Assembly (NCBI RefSeq): GCF_029504395.1
Contig: NZ_JAQFIF010000001.1
Span: 310,001-374,000 of the forward strand
Direction of reading: 5' to 3'
Source: Arthrobacter sp. ES3-54
GTDB taxonomy: Bacteria > Actinomycetota > Actinomycetes > Actinomycetales > Micrococcaceae
DNA: 64,000 nt
Position numbers and translations under genes: made by a program. The notes below the pieces were generated by a model. It was not told the origin of the DNA. It did not search any database and saw only the letters and a list, made by a program, of their open reading frames with translations. Shown piece after piece: positions 35,808-44,256 of this stretch (position 1 is the first letter of the stretch; every line of letters begins with the position of its first letter).

Positions 35808-36659
35808 TTACGCAATCCGGAAGGCCCGCCACGTCTGGGTCAGGTAGGGCAACTGGAGCACTGCGCCTGGGGTATGGCCCAGGTGCTCGTGCAGGTACCA
35901 GTCGAGGTTGGACATTACTTTCGCCCGGGTGGAGTCCGATGCCGCGAGGTAGTAGCTGCGGGACTTGGTCAGCTCCTGGATGTCCGCCGTGGTGACTGAA
36001 TCCTCCCATCGGGTCAGGTGACTCTCCAAGCCGGTGAACTCGGGACCCACAGGCGGGCGGAAGTGTGGTTTGTGGACGTCCCCCGCGTGCATGATGCGCG
36101 AGAGCCGGTGCACCCACGGCACAGCAGTGTCCAGTTGGTTCCAGATCAGGCCCAGCACGCCGTGCGGCCGCAGGATCCGGGCAATCTCGGTGCTGGCCAG
36201 ACTGGGATCGCACCAGTGCCATGCCTGGGCGACCGATACGAGATCGAACGTCTCCGGCTCGAGGCCCGTGAACTCGGCACTGCCCTCGATGGCGGTGACA
36301 TCCGGCAGGGTGCGGCGCAACTGCTCGAGCATGTCGGCAGAGGGGTCAACGGCCACCGTACGCAGTCCACGTGCTGCTAGAAGCGCAGTGAACTTGCCGG
36401 TGCCGGCGCCAATGTCCGCGGCATCCTTGGCCCCCGCCGGGATCAGCCAGTCGGCCGACTCCGGCGGATACCCCGGGCGGACGCGTTCATAGTGTTCCCC
36501 GCCGTCCTGGAAGCTTTGGCCGAGTTCCTGGCGCCGCTCGCCGCGCAGTTTAGGACCACTGTGCCGTTTGGGTCCACTGTGCAGTTTGGGATCACCGCTT
36601 AGTTGAGGACCACCTTGCAGTTGAGGATCACTGTGCAGTTGGGGCCCGCCGCTTGCCAC
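35808..36659 (-). CDS. Class I SAM-dependent methyltransferase
   Basis: 283 residues from GTG 36659, which has GAAGGAG 7 nt upstream. Residues 4-39 are six hexapeptide repeats (consensus [GS][GD]P-x-L-x). The methyltransferase fold starts at QELGQSFQDGGEHYERVRPGYP, with SAM motif AADIGAGTGKFTALLAARG and acidic motif VAVDPS, then DLVSVAQAWHWCD. Acceptor unknown. It lies about 100 bp after the SAM-IV-controlled aminotransferase gene on the same strand; a possible hairpin lies between (36713-36758). Confidence 0.85.
   Translation of the reverse strand: MASGGPQLHSDPQLQGGPQLSGDPKLHSGPKRHSGPKLRGERRQELGQSFQDGGEHYERVRPGYPPESADWLIPAGAKDAADIGAGTGKFTALLAARGLRTVAVDPSADMLEQLRRTLPDVTAIEGSAEFTGLEPETFDLVSVAQAWHWCDPSLASTEIARILRPHGVLGLIWNQLDTAVPWVHRLSRIMHAGDVHKPHFRPPVGPEFTGLESHLTRWEDSVTTADIQELTKSRSYYLAASDSTRAKVMSNLDWYLHEHLGHTPGAVLQLPYLTQTWRAFRIA
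36543..36650 (-). repeat. 18-bp degenerate tandem repeat in the methyltransferase N-terminus
   Basis: Six 18-bp units encode GGPQLH SDPQLQ GGPQLS GDPKLH SGPKRH SGPKLR. The repeat begins three codons after the GTG start and is not part of the methyltransferase fold. Confidence 0.85.
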
Positions 36660-36712
36660 GTGCGATCTCCTTCGGGAAGTTTCTGCTGGTTTCAGATACC
36701 TTTCGAATTTAC

Positions 36713-36758
36713 AGCACCGGCGCCGGGTCCTGGTCCCCGCCCGGTCCAGCCTGGTGCT
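36713..36758 (-). terminator. Possible weak hairpin after the aminotransferase gene
   Basis: AGCACCGG and a complementary GGTGCT at 36753-36758 can pair across the stop of the aminotransferase gene, with further GC pairing inside. The minus strand afterwards reads GTAAATTCG. It may attenuate read-through into the methyltransferase gene rather than stop it. Confidence 0.3.
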
Positions 36759-38211
36759 AGTCCTCCGTGCAGGGCGCGGCACCGGCGGTGCCCGGGGTGT
36801 TCGGCGCCCAGTGGGGGTAGCTGCGGGTATCGTTGGCCGGCACCCAGCGGCCGGCATCCACCACGTAGTCCCAGCCGAGTCCCGTCTGGCGCAACTGCTG
36901 CAGGCCGGCCAGCAGACGCTCGGCATCCTCCAGCCGTGAGCCGAGGCCGAAGCTGGCCCGCAGGGAGCCGGCGGGCAGGCCGAGCCGCTTGAGCAGCGGG
37001 TGGGCGCAGAAGCGCCCGTCGCGCAGGCCAATGCCGTGTTCGGCCGACAGGTAGGCGGCCACCAGCCCGGCGTCGTACCCTTCCACGGAAAAGTTCACGA
37101 CGCCGATGGTGCCGGTGCCCGGCAGCTCGCCTCCGGAGGAAGAAGCGGGGGACGAATCGGCAAAGATCCGGTGCACGGTCACGCCGTCGATGCCCTGCAG
37201 GCCCTCGACGAGGAAGGACCGGATGGCGTCCTCGTGGGCCTGCCACTGCTCCGGGTCCAGGGCCGCGATCACCTGGGTGGCGCGGGCCAGGGCGGCCGCA
37301 CCGAGGACGTTCGGCGAGCCGCCCTCGTGCCGGGCGGGTCCGGTGGTCCAGCTGACGGAGTCCAGCCGGGCGTCGCGGACCGCGCCGCCGCCGGCCAGGT
37401 GCGGGGTGCCGGCGTCGAGCCAGTCCGTCCGCCCCACCAGCACGCCGGTGCCGAACGGGGCGTAGAGCTTGTGCCCCGAGAAGGCGAGGTAGTCGACGTC
37501 GTCCGTGGCGATGTCGATCCGCCGGTGTGGGGCCAGCTGTGCGGCGTCGACAACGATCCTGGCGCCGTATTCGTGCGCCAGCGCGGCGAGGGTCCGAATC
37601 GGCAGGATCTCCCCTGTGACATTGGAAGCGCCGGTGACGGCGAGCAGGCTGACTCCGCCCCGCGCGAGCTCATCCCGCAGGCGGTCCACGGTGGCCGCGA
37701 GGGTGGGGGCGGCCACGACGCTGCGGTGCGGGACATTCTGCCAGGGCAGGAGGTTGGCGTGGTGCTCGATGTCGAGATACAGGACCTCGCCCGTGGACCG
37801 GCCGTCACGGAGCGGCAGGCAGCCGGCCAGCAGGTTCAGGGAATCGGTGGTGTTGCGGGTGAAGATCACGGAATCGTCCGGCCGGCCGTTCACGAAGTCC
37901 CGCACGATGTCCCGGGCGTTCTCGTAGACGGACGTGCTGATCTGCGATGCGTAGCCGGCGCCGCGGTGCACGCTCGCGTAGTACGGCAGGATTTCGTTCA
38001 AGTAGGCCGAGACCACGGACAGGGCCGGGGCGGAGGCACCGTAATCGAGGTTGGCGTAGCGGGCGTGGCCGCCCGTGATCAGCGGGGCCTGGATTTCGGC
38101 CCCGGTGACGGCGGCCAGCGGGCGGCCCGCAATGGCATGCCGTCCACCAGGGCGCCCGGCCTCGGTTGCAGCGTGAAATTCGGGGGCAGCGGGAAAAATG
38201 GCAGTTGTCAT
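36757..38211 (-). CDS. Class V aminotransferase / cysteine desulfurase-like PLP enzyme
   Basis: 484 residues. ANLDYGASAPAL at the N-terminus, NTTDSLNLLAGCL, GASNVTGEILPI, VVDAAQLAPHRRIDI (Asp pairing with PLP) and SGHKLYAPFGTGVLVG (the PLP Lys, near residue 247) define the SufS/CsdA fold. The substrate is probably cysteine or a related sulfur or amino compound. A SAM-IV riboswitch lies directly upstream, so expression should fall when SAM is high, pointing to sulfur or methionine metabolism. GAGG precedes the ATG. Confidence 0.88.
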   Translation of the reverse strand: MTTAIFPAAPEFHAATEAGRPGGRHAIAGRPLAAVTGAEIQAPLITGGHARYANLDYGASAPALSVVSAYLNEILPYYASVHRGAGYASQISTSVYENARDIVRDFVNGRPDDSVIFTRNTTDSLNLLAGCLPLRDGRSTGEVLYLDIEHHANLLPWQNVPHRSVVAAPTLAATVDRLRDELARGGVSLLAVTGASNVTGEILPIRTLAALAHEYGARIVVDAAQLAPHRRIDIATDDVDYLAFSGHKLYAPFGTGVLVGRTDWLDAGTPHLAGGGAVRDARLDSVSWTTGPARHEGGSPNVLGAAALARATQVIAALDPEQWQAHEDAIRSFLVEGLQGIDGVTVHRIFADSSPASSSGGELPGTGTIGVVNFSVEGYDAGLVAAYLSAEHGIGLRDGRFCAHPLLKRLGLPAGSLRASFGLGSRLEDAERLLAGLQQLRQTGLGWDYVVDAGRWVPANDTRSYPHWAPNTPGTAGAAPCTED

Positions 38212-38244
38212 GGGACCTCACTCGACCAGGACCCCACATCGTGG

Positions 38245-38359
38245 GAATCCGCGCTTGCCGGGTCCGTTCCGGACCGGCCAGGTCGTCACCCGGGGCACCC
38301 CACCGCGTCTGGAGGGTTGCCGGCCAGCAAACCGGGGTTTAGCGCTGGCACTCGTGACC
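38245..38359 (-). promoter_or_regulatory. SAM-IV riboswitch
   Basis: The minus strand reads GGTCACGAGTGCCAGCG, then GCTGGCCGGCAACCCTCC, then GCGGTGGGGTGCCCCGGG, then TGACGACC and finally CGGCAAGCGCGG. These are the conserved SAM-IV blocks in order: P1 GGTC/GACC, P2 GCCAGC/GCTGGC, the CCGGCAACCCTCC/GGTGGGGTGCCCCGG core and the 3' pseudoknot part. It ends about 34 nt before the ATG, so it probably hides the ribosome site when SAM is bound. SAM-IV is known from actinobacteria. Confidence 0.88.
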
Positions 38360-38453
38360 TGCATCGAGCCTAGGACATCCGCGCAGCCGGGGAAAAGGCG
38401 GTCACCGATTGTGAAGCGGATTGTTACGTGCGCGTCCCGAAACGCGCTGTGGC

Positions 38454-38507
38454 CGAACAAACGGCGGCAGTAATCCCTGGATGAGGGTTACCGCCGCCGT
38501 TTGTTCG
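38454..38507. terminator. Long hairpin between the riboswitch region and hisN
   Basis: CGAACAAACGGCGGC (38454-38468) pairs with 38493-38507, and further GTAA/TTAC pairing closes it inwards. It lies 13 bp after the hisN stop and so ends the hisN transcript, with little T-run. Confidence 0.75.
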
Positions 38508-38520
38508 ATTGAGTGGTTGC

Positions 38521-39333
38521 CTAGAGGAGGTCGTCGAGGTCGGGGTTGAGCCGCTTGAGGACTTCTGAGTGGAGGATTGAGTTGGTGGCGAGGGCGTTGC
38601 CGCCGAAGGGGCCGTCCTCGCCCTCGAGCGAGGTGAAGCGGCCGCCGGCCTCGGTAACGATCGGCACCAGGGCGGCCATGTCGTAGAGGTTCAGCTCGGG
38701 CTCGCAGGCGATGTCCACGGCACCCTCGGCCACCAGGCAGTACGACCAGAAGTCGCCGTAGGCGCGGGTACGCCAGACTTCCTCGGTAAGGCCCAGGAAC
38801 TCGTCCAGGTTCCCGCGTTGCTTCCAGCCGCCCAGGCTGGAGTAGGACAGCGAGGCGTCCTCGAGGTTGGAGACGTTGGATACCTTCAGCCGTGTGGCGG
38901 CGGCGAGCGAGCGGCCCGTGTAGGCGCCCGCCCCCTTCGCGGCCCACCAGCGCTTGCCCAGTGCCGGCGCGCTAACGACGCCGACCACCGGCTCGCCCTC
39001 ATCGACGAGGGCGATCAGGGTGGCCCAGACCGGGACGCCGCGGACAAAGTTCTTTGTGCCGTCAATCGGGTCAATGATCCAGCGGCGGGAGCCGTGGCCC
39101 GAGCTGCCGAATTCTTCGCCCAGGACCGCGTCACGCGGACGGGACCGGGAGAGCTGGCCGCGGATGGCCTCTTCGGCGGACTTGTCGGCGTCCGTGACGG
39201 GCGTCAGGTCTGGCTTCGTCTCGATCCGAAGGTCGAGCGCCTTAAAGCGGCTCATGGTCTGGGAATCGACCGAATCTGCCAGTACATGGGCAAGGCGCAG
39301 GTCATCGTTGTAGCTCGAAGCGGGTTGGCTCAT
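38521..39333 (-). CDS. hisN: Histidinol-phosphatase, inositol-monophosphatase fold
   Basis: 270 residues. The IMPase motifs are [18 protein letters not shown] (metal Glu), [13 protein letters not shown] (near 87-99) and [21 protein letters not shown]. This is the HisN type that dephosphorylates L-histidinol phosphate in actinobacteria. Mg2+-dependent and cytoplasmic. TAGTTT ends 6 nt before the ATG (39340-39345), so the message is probably leaderless. It lies downstream of rsgA on the same strand. Confidence 0.88.
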   Translation of the reverse strand: MSQPASSYNDDLRLAHVLADSVDSQTMSRFKALDLRIETKPDLTPVTDADKSAEEAIRGQLSRSRPRDAVLGEEFGSSGHGSRRWIIDPIDGTKNFVRGVPVWATLIALVDEGEPVVGVVSAPALGKRWWAAKGAGAYTGRSLAAATRLKVSNVSNLEDASLSYSSLGGWKQRGNLDEFLGLTEEVWRTRAYGDFWSYCLVAEGAVDIACEPELNLYDMAALVPIVTEAGGRFTSLEGEDGPFGGNALATNSILHSEVLKRLNPDLDDLL

Positions 39334-39339
39334 GGTTCC

Positions 39340-39345
39340 AAACTA
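39340..39345 (-). promoter_or_regulatory. -10 box of a probable leaderless hisN transcript
   Basis: On the minus strand TAGTTT, then GGAACC, then the ATG. No conventional ribosome site is present at a usable distance. Confidence 0.45.
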
Positions 39346-39410
39346 CCGGCAAACCGGGCTGCCGGGCGGGAGGCCGCGGCCCGGTGCCGCAGGCCCGGTT
39401 GCCGGGCGGG

Positions 39411-40526
39411 CTAAGAGACGGTGCCCAGTTCCTTGGTTTCCTGCGCTTCCATCCGCGGGTCCGTGCCCAGCAGCCGGCGCAGGGACGCGAGCCTCGCGGG
39501 TCCGGAGGGCCCGGCGTGCCCTGCCGCAACCCACTTGTCGACGCCGCAGTTGACGGCGGTGGCGTCGTGCTTGCAGCCGCGTTCGCAGTCGTCGGTGCCT
39601 GGCTCCAGGTCCGGGAAGGAGCGGAGGATCCGGTCCGGGTCCACATGGGCCAGCCCGAAGGACCGGATGCCGGGGGTGTCGATGATCCAGCTGCCGGCCG
39701 GGGCATCGTTGACTTTGAGCGCCAGCGCGGAGGATGACGTGTGCCGGCCGCGGCCGGTGACCGCGTTGACGCCTCCCGTGGCCCGCTCGGCCCCGGTCAG
39801 CGCGTTGACCATCGTGGACTTGCCGACGCCGGAATGGCCCAGCATCACGGTGACCTTGCCGTCGAGGTAGTCGCGCAGCTGGGACACCGCGTCCTTGTCG
39901 AGCCGGGCGGAGAGCCCGTCATCGGAGCGGGCGTCGATGCCGGAAGCGGCGGAGTCTGCCGTCTTGGAGATGATGACCGGGAAATCGAGGTGCTGGTAAT
40001 TGGACAACAGCTCGGCGGGATCCTTGACGTCGGCTTTGGTGACGAGCAGCAGCGGCTCAATGCCGGCGTCGTACGCCGCTACCAGCGCGCGGTCGATGAA
40101 ACCGGTCCGTGGCTCGGGATTGGCTGCGGCGACCACCACCACCAGCTGGTCGGCGTTGGCCACTACGGCGCGTTCGATCGGGTCCGTGTCATCGGCGCTG
40201 CGGCGCAGCAGCGTCTTGCGGTCCTGGATCTTGACCAGCCGCGCGAGGGTGTCGGGCTCGCCGGTGACGTCCCCGACCAGGGAGACGAAGTCGCCGGCAA
40301 CCACGGGATTTCGGCGCAGCTCCCGGGCCCGCGCCGCAATGATCTTGCGTTCGTCGGAGGTCCCTTCGCCCACGACGGCGGTGTAGCGGCCGCGGTCGAC
40401 GGTGATGATGCGTCCGGTGACGGCGTCGTCGTAACTGGGCCGGTCCTTGGTGCGGGGGCGGGTGCCCTTCTTGTTCGGACGGATCCGGACGTCGGACTCG
40501 TCCCAAGAATCAGTGCTGCGTGCCAC
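39411..40526 (-). CDS. rsgA: Ribosome small subunit GTPase RsgA
   Basis: 371 residues from GTG 40526; GAGGA lies about 9 nt upstream. An OB domain ([16 protein letters not shown]) is followed by a circularly permuted GTPase: LLVTKAD (G4), [14 protein letters not shown] (G1), DTPGIRSFG (G3), and a C-terminal zinc segment [17 protein letters not shown]. It matures the 30S subunit. The frame runs open upstream of GTG 40526, but that part is inside aroA in another frame and looks like shadow sequence. The start overlaps the aroA end by 17 bp. Confidence 0.95.
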   Translation of the reverse strand: MARSTDSWDESDVRIRPNKKGTRPRTKDRPSYDDAVTGRIITVDRGRYTAVVGEGTSDERKIIAARARELRRNPVVAGDFVSLVGDVTGEPDTLARLVKIQDRKTLLRRSADDTDPIERAVVANADQLVVVVAAANPEPRTGFIDRALVAAYDAGIEPLLLVTKADVKDPAELLSNYQHLDFPVIISKTADSAASGIDARSDDGLSARLDKDAVSQLRDYLDGKVTVMLGHSGVGKSTMVNALTGAERATGGVNAVTGRGRHTSSSALALKVNDAPAGSWIIDTPGIRSFGLAHVDPDRILRSFPDLEPGTDDCERGCKHDATAVNCGVDKWVAAGHAGPSGPARLASLRRLLGTDPRMEAQETKELGTVS

Positions 40527-41913
40527 CGGCGGTGTCCTCATCTGCGGCGGGTCCCCGTGCCAGCATCGCTTCCCAAAGCTGCGGGAAATCGGGCATGGTC
40601 TTGGCCGTGGTCGCGATGTCCTCGACCTCGACCCCGGGCACGGCCAGGCCGAGGATGGCGCCGGCGGTAGCCATGCGGTGGTCCGCGTAGCTGTGCACCA
40701 CACCGCCGTGCAGCGTGGCCGGACGGATGATGAGACCGTCGGCGGTCTCTTCGGCGTCGCCGCCAAGGCGGTTGATTTCGGTGACGAGGGCCGCGAGCCG
40801 GTCCGTTTCATGGCCCCGGAGGTGGGCGATGCCGGTCAGCCGCGAGGGGCCGGTGGCGAGGGCGCAAAGCGCGGCCACGGTGGGGGCGAGCTCGCTGGTC
40901 TCGTCGAAATCGCCGCCCGTGATCTCCGGGCCGCCACTGACGGTCAGGGTGCCGCCATCCATTGTCACGGTCGCGCCCATGGCGGTCAGGATGCCGCGCC
41001 AGAGGTCACCGACCTGGGTGGTCGCCGCGGGCCAGTTCGGGATCCGCACGGTGCCGCGGGTGGCCAGGGCCGCCGCGAGGAAGGGCCCGGCGTTCGAGAG
41101 GTCCTGCTCGATCCGCTGGTCGAAGGCGCGGATCGGGCCAGGGGAGACAATCCAGTGGTTCGGCACCGAGTCATCGACCGCCACGCCCACGCCGCGCAGC
41201 ACGGCCACGGTCATGTTGATGTGGTCAAGGCTCGGTACGGGCTTACCGACGTGTTCGCTGCTTTGATGTTCGAGGTGGAGCCCCTCGGTGAAGCGGGCGC
41301 CGGCCAGCAGCAGGGCGGAGACGAACTGGGACGATGCGCTGGCGTCGATGATGAGGTGACCGCCGCGTACTTCGCCCGTGCCGTTGACGGTGAAGGGCAA
41401 CGACGACGCCGGACCGCCGTCGGGTGCGTTCACTGCCACACCCAACCCGGCCAGGGCCTCGATGATGGTGCCCATCGGGCGTTTGCGGGCGTGCGGGTCG
41501 CCGTCGAAGCGGGACTCGCCGCGGCGCAGCGCCGCCACCGGAGGCACAAAGCGCATGACCGTGCCGGCCAGGCCGCAGTCGATCGCGGTGTCCGCCGCAG
41601 CGGCGTCCAAGCTGATCGGGCTGACTTCCAGGTCGGGGCCGAAGTCGCCGTCGCCGGGAAGTTCCGTAATGGTGGCCCCCAACTGACGCAGGGCCTCAAT
41701 CATCAGTGCGGAGTCCCGGGAGTGCAGGGGGGCCCGCAGCCGGGACGTTCCGTCAGCGAGGGCGGCCAGCACGAGGTACCGGTTGGTCAGGGACTTGGAC
41801 CCCGGAACGGTGACAGTGGCATCGACCGGCCGCGCGGCCAGGGGGGCGGGCCAGTGCGGACCGACGTCGGCCGGGTGGGAAGGGGCAGCTGCGGAGGGGG
41901 TGGTGCCAGTCAT
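40510..41913 (-). CDS. aroA: 3-phosphoshikimate 1-carboxyvinyltransferase (EPSP synthase)
   Basis: 467 residues. [19 protein letters not shown] (S3P/PEP site), [16 protein letters not shown] (the usual NAGTAMRPL-like loop, here LAGTVMR), and [22 protein letters not shown] place it in the family. It condenses shikimate-3-phosphate with PEP in aromatic amino acid synthesis. The loop variant LAGTVMR differs from the classic form and is seen in actinobacterial enzymes. It overlaps rsgA by 17 bp, a translational-coupling arrangement. Confidence 0.94.
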   Translation of the reverse strand: MTGTTPSAAAPSHPADVGPHWPAPLAARPVDATVTVPGSKSLTNRYLVLAALADGTSRLRAPLHSRDSALMIEALRQLGATITELPGDGDFGPDLEVSPISLDAAAADTAIDCGLAGTVMRFVPPVAALRRGESRFDGDPHARKRPMGTIIEALAGLGVAVNAPDGGPASSLPFTVNGTGEVRGGHLIIDASASSQFVSALLLAGARFTEGLHLEHQSSEHVGKPVPSLDHINMTVAVLRGVGVAVDDSVPNHWIVSPGPIRAFDQRIEQDLSNAGPFLAAALATRGTVRIPNWPAATTQVGDLWRGILTAMGATVTMDGGTLTVSGGPEITGGDFDETSELAPTVAALCALATGPSRLTGIAHLRGHETDRLAALVTEINRLGGDAEETADGLIIRPATLHGGVVHSYADHRMATAGAILGLAVPGVEVEDIATTAKTMPDFPQLWEAMLARGPAADEDTAGGTQH

Positions 41914-41920
41914 TACCGTC

Positions 41921-42469
41921 TTAGGCTCCGGCTGAGTGGTCTACGGCCTTGCGGACAACTTTGTCGGCCTTTTTCAGCTGCTTGTTGGTGGTCTTCCGGG
42001 CATCGGCGGCGAGGTGGCTGGCGCTCTTCTTGGCATCCGCGGCCAGGTGGCCGGCGCGCCAGGCCAGGCTGGGCTTACCGGCAGTATCGACCGCGGCCAG
42101 GAGCACTCCGCCGGTGAGGGTGACGTTTTTCAGGAGCTGCTTGCGGCGGGCGTCGCGGGCTTCCTTCGAGGAGATGTCCGCGCTGCGCCATTCCACATAA
42201 CCGTTCAGGACCGAAATGACGGCGAGCAGGGTGGCTGCCAGCCGGGCCGACTTGCCGAGGGCGAAGCAGACGCCGGCACCGATCTGGGTGCCGCCGATCA
42301 CGCGTGCCACGACTTTTTCGTTTGGCTGGAACGGCAGTGCGTCGGCCGTGCGGCGCAGCAAGGGGGACAGCTGTGCCGCAGTGTCATCCGCGTTCTTGAG
42401 CTTGTCCATGCCGGCGAGGACGAAACTGGAGGCGAGCATGGGCCGGGCGAGAAAGCGGACAAACGACAT
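41921..42469 (-). CDS. DoxX family membrane protein
   Basis: 182 residues. [21 protein letters not shown] is the conserved DoxX start, followed by three to four hydrophobic helices. The C-terminal third is a soluble Lys/Ala-rich tail ([22 protein letters not shown]) with repeated AAD. DoxX proteins link to thiol and membrane redox systems, and a SigR-like sigma is divergent next door. AGGAGG lies 6-7 nt before the ATG. aroA follows 8 bp later. Confidence 0.85.
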   Translation of the reverse strand: MSFVRFLARPMLASSFVLAGMDKLKNADDTAAQLSPLLRRTADALPFQPNEKVVARVIGGTQIGAGVCFALGKSARLAATLLAVISVLNGYVEWRSADISSKEARDARRKQLLKNVTLTGGVLLAAVDTAGKPSLAWRAGHLAADAKKSASHLAADARKTTNKQLKKADKVVRKAVDHSAGA

Positions 42470-42538
42470 GAATTTCCTCCTAGATGGACGAACCGCGGCT
42501 TCACTGCGGGAGAACCGGTTCTAGTCTTGCACTTTTGC

Positions 42539-42564
42539 GGAATATTTGCCCGCAGGACGTGGTT
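42539..42564 (+). promoter_or_regulatory. SigR-type promoter upstream of the sigma gene
   Basis: GGAAT (42539-42543), 18 nt, then GTT (42562-42564) matches the actinobacterial SigR/SigH thiol-stress promoter (GGAAT-N18-GTT). It lies 164 bp upstream of the sigma start at 42728. Autoregulation is the natural reading. Confidence 0.6.
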
Positions 42565-42634
42565 GTGAAAGGCAGATCCCAGCGGTTTCCTAGCCGTGTC
42601 ACAGTGCCGCCGCGTCTGAACCGTTCTTCTTGTT

Positions 42635-42718
42635 GGAGCGCCGGTACAGCACGGCTGGATAGGCACGGCCGGACAGACACGGCTGGATAAGTACAGGCGA
42701 ACGGACACAGCTTAGGAA
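42635..42718. repeat. 14-bp degenerate tandem repeat in the sigma gene leader
   Basis: Units such as GCACGGCTGGATAG (42649), GCACGGCCGGACAG (42663) and ACACGGCTGGATAA (42677) repeat with a 14-bp period, with two or three more decayed units. The array ends 9 bp before the TTG start. Confidence 0.65.
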
Positions 42719-42727
42719 GGCGGAGAT

Positions 42728-43720
42728 TTGACGAGGGTGTTGGACAGGGCGGAACCGGAAACCGGTCAATCATGGACCCTCGCGCTTCCGGCAATTCCGG
42801 GTGCCCGGCGGAAGGTGACAGTAGACTTGAACGCAATGAGCACCATGGACCCGGCCGTAGCGGCCATGCACGAGGTTGCCGGAAACGACGCCACGCCCAC
42901 CAAGACACCTGAGGCCGGCACGTCCGGCGCACCAGAACGGCCCGCTGTGCAGAATTCGCCTGTGCAGAATTCGCCCGTGAAGAATCCACCTGCGCAGATT
43001 TCCCCCGTGACGATTCCCGCAGATGGCCACGCTGTGCAGGCGCCCGCTGATGGACCCGCCGCCCTGGAAACCGAGGTCGACGGAAAGCCCCTGGACGTTG
43101 CCACCGAGTCCGCGGACGAACGCCGGGTGCGCTTTGAACGCGACGCCATGCAGTACGTGGACCAGCTCTATTCGGCGGCCATGCGGATGGCCCGGAATCC
43201 CTCCGACGCCGAGGACCTGGTCCAGGAGGCGTACACCAAGGCGTTTTCCGCGTTCCACCAGTACAAGCCCGGAACCAATCTGAAGGCCTGGCTGTACCGC
43301 ATCCTCACCAACACGTACATCAACCTGTACCGGAAGCGTCAGCGCGAGCCGCTGCAGTCAAACTCGGACACCATCGAGGACTGGCAGCTCGCCCGCGCCG
43401 AGTCGCATACGTCCTCGGGGCTGCGTTCGGCGGAGGCCGAGGCCCTCGACCACCTGCCCGATTCGGATGTGAAGCGCGCCCTCCAGTCGATTCCGGAGGA
43501 GTTCCGGCTGGCCGTGTACTTCGCCGACGTCGAGGGCTTCGCGTACAAGGAAATTTCAGACATCATGAACACCCCCATCGGGACCGTCATGTCCCGGCTG
43601 CACCGCGGCCGGAAGATGCTGCGGGACATGCTTGCGGACTATGCCGCCGAACGGGGATTCAGAGGCGCAAGCGAGTCAAGCGCCGCGGCCGACAGCAACA
43701 AACAGGAGAACAGGAAATGA
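42728..43720 (+). CDS. sigH: ECF sigma factor, SigR/SigH type
   Basis: 330 residues from TTG 42728 (AGGAAGG 7 nt upstream); ATG 42836 is an alternative giving 294 residues. A low-complexity N-terminus with repeated QNSPV precedes region 2 ([22 protein letters not shown]) and region 4 ([40 protein letters not shown]). The thiol-oxidative-stress class is indicated by the closely similar core, by the RsrA-like anti-sigma encoded next, and by the SigR-type promoter upstream. It directs RNA polymerase to disulfide-stress genes. Overlaps rsrA by 4 bp. Symbol follows mycobacterial usage. Confidence 0.88.
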   Translation: MTRVLDRAEPETGQSWTLALPAIPGARRKVTVDLNAMSTMDPAVAAMHEVAGNDATPTKTPEAGTSGAPERPAVQNSPVQNSPVKNPPAQISPVTIPADGHAVQAPADGPAALETEVDGKPLDVATESADERRVRFERDAMQYVDQLYSAAMRMARNPSDAEDLVQEAYTKAFSAFHQYKPGTNLKAWLYRILTNTYINLYRKRQREPLQSNSDTIEDWQLARAESHTSSGLRSAEAEALDHLPDSDVKRALQSIPEEFRLAVYFADVEGFAYKEISDIMNTPIGTVMSRLHRGRKMLRDMLADYAAERGFRGASESSAAADSNKQENRK

Positions 43721-43977
43721 GCGACTGCCAGGGACTGGGCGATTGCGACGACGCCCGGATGCAACGTATCTATGAATATCTGGATGGTGCGCTCACGCAT
43801 GAGGACATCGCAGAGATCAAGGACCACCTGGACAGCTGCCCGGAGTGCCTGGAGCAGTACGACCTCGAATGTGTCATCCGCGTGATGGTCAAGCGTTCGT
43901 GCACCGAAGCAGCTCCGGACAACCTCAAGAACGCCATCCTGGACCGGATTCACTCGATCCGGACTGTGGAAGCCTGA
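43717..43977 (+). CDS. rsrA: ZAS anti-sigma factor, RsrA/RshA type
   Basis: 86 residues. Cys10, His37, Cys41 and Cys44 (HLDSCPEC) match the zinc and redox ligands of RsrA in number and spacing (Cys11, His37, Cys41, Cys44 there). A further Cys4 and Cys53 are present. It binds the sigma factor when zinc-loaded and reduced, and releases it when a Cys-Cys disulfide forms. ATG overlaps the sigma stop by 4 bp, so both are made from one message. Confidence 0.93.
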   Translation: MSDCQGLGDCDDARMQRIYEYLDGALTHEDIAEIKDHLDSCPECLEQYDLECVIRVMVKRSCTEAAPDNLKNAILDRIHSIRTVEA

Positions 43978-44000
43978 GCCCGGCTCCCTACCTAGATAAA

Positions 44001-44040
44001 CGAATGACCCCGGAAGCCGTAAGGATTCCGGGGTCATTCG
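44001..44040. terminator. Hairpin after the sigma/anti-sigma operon
   Basis: CGAATGACCCCGGAA (44001-44015) pairs with 44026-44040 around a 10-nt loop. It lies 23 bp after the rsrA stop, between convergent rsrA and the bL37 gene, and can serve both. Confidence 0.88.
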
Positions 44041-44066
44041 TCTAAAGCTGTCATTCCAAGCTTTGC

Positions 44067-44141
44067 TTAGGCGTTGGGGCGCTTACCGTGGTTCGCGCCG
44101 CCACGCTTACGGTCACGACGTTTACGTGCACGTTTGCTCAT
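44067..44141 (-). CDS. Ribosomal protein bL37 (24 residues)
   Basis: The sequence MSKRARKRRDRKRGG ends in GANHGKRPNA, the signature of the small actinobacterial large-subunit protein bL37. AAGGAGG lies 6 nt before the ATG, a near-perfect ribosome site. Eleven of 24 residues are Lys or Arg, consistent with burial in 23S rRNA. The gene is far below usual annotation length cutoffs. It is convergent with rsrA and followed by the shared hairpin. Confidence 0.88.
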   Translation of the reverse strand: MSKRARKRRDRKRGGANHGKRPNA

Positions 44142-44256
44142 AGCTGGCCTCCTTAATCTTGGTACTCAAAAGAGCTGCCCTCAAGTCTCCCACATCGCGG
44201 CACCCGCCGCGAACCGAGGGCCCGCCGCTACGGGGGTTGGCTGGTTGCGCGTGGGG

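Noticed and set aside
40527..40811. Upstream extension of rsgA
   Set aside because: Ser/Pro/Arg-rich sequence in a shadow frame of aroA; GTG 40526 with GAGGA upstream gives a normal RsgA N-terminus.
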